Positions 5,901-5,995 of a DNA stretch of 5,995 nt are shown piece by piece. Within the stretch, counting starts at the first letter, position 1. Each line of letters begins with the position of its first letter. Origin of the DNA: Phycisphaerales bacterium UBA4658. Lineage in GTDB: Bacteria; Planctomycetota; Phycisphaerae; Phycisphaerales; UBA1924. Where the stretch lies: contig DHLW01000020.1 of the NCBI GenBank assembly GCA_002405485.1, forward strand, positions 10,787 through 16,781, read 5' to 3'. A model generated the notes under the pieces. That model was not told the origin of the DNA and made no database searches. It was given only the letters and a program-made list of their open reading frames with translations. The position numbers and the translations under genes are program-made.

Positions 5901-5995
5901 CGGGTAATCCTTGATACGGCGTTGGATGCCTTGAATTCAGGAACAGGTAGACAGGTGCACGATGCTATCGGTCGTTTCCGTGTGCGCGCTTGCTC
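5901..5995 (-). promoter_or_regulatory. Leader of the 476-residue protein gene, with RBS and direct repeat
   Basis: A clear Shine-Dalgarno AAGGA (5912-5908 on the minus strand) lies 7 bases from the ATG at 5900. Further upstream is a tandem repeat ACAGGT-AG-ACAGGT (5943-5956, 8-base period), next to the palindrome TGAATTCA (5932-5939). These could be regulator sites, but they are short. I cannot place a convincing -35/-10 pair. The outer end is ambiguous: a plus-strand ATG at 5962 opens MLSVVSVCALA, which could be the start of a divergent exported protein, while on the minus strand a frame ending in TAG at 5967-5965 could be the tail of an upstream gene. Neither can be settled from 34 bases. 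Confidence 0.45.

Noticed and set aside
5962..5995. Possible divergent gene starting MLSVVSVCALA on the plus strand
   Set aside because: It looks like the opening of a signal peptide, but only 11 codons are visible and a competing minus-strand reading (a gene tail ending at 5965) is equally possible.

Overview
This 5,995-base window is GC-rich bacterial chromosome. All five genes I can support lie on the minus strand and are read from high to low coordinates. The best guess for the source is a planctomycete-like bacterium, perhaps of the Phycisphaerae. That rests on a secreted protein ending in a Pro-Ser-Pro / hydrophobic / Arg-Arg-Arg-Arg tail, on the run of exported proteins of unknown function, and on the scarcity of Shine-Dalgarno sites. 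No rRNA or other phylogenetic marker is present, so this is inference.

Layout, in transcription order. (1) 5901-5995 is upstream DNA with a good ribosome binding site and a short direct repeat. (2) 4470-5900 encodes a 476-residue exported protein of no recognised family. (3) 2619-4385 encodes a lipoprotein zinc peptidase of family M28, close to the carboxypeptidase Q type, with all metal ligands present. (4) 2241-2618 is a 378-base gap holding a 16-bp perfect palindrome and, next to the following start codon, a hairpin that would mask the ribosome binding site. (5) 1509-2240 encodes a secreted protein with two DUF4397 repeats and a PEP-CTERM-like tail, followed by a strong intrinsic terminator at 1413-1452. 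(6) 313-1350 is ruvB, the Holliday-junction branch-migration motor. (7) 1-268 is the beginning of an MgtE-type magnesium transporter, cut by the window edge.

The genes fall into two functional groups. The first three are envelope or secreted proteins, and the peptidase may act on peptides outside the cytoplasm. After the terminator come the housekeeping genes ruvB and mgtE, 44 bases apart and possibly co-transcribed. Both ruvB and the peptidase gene lack a Shine-Dalgarno and carry a -10-like hexamer exactly 7 bases before the chosen ATG, which suggests leaderless mRNAs.

I see no mobile element, CRISPR array, tRNA, rRNA or defence cassette, and no clear new multi-gene system. The most interesting items are the possible translational control of the DUF4397 gene, the leaderless-promoter pattern and the unrecognised 476-residue protein.
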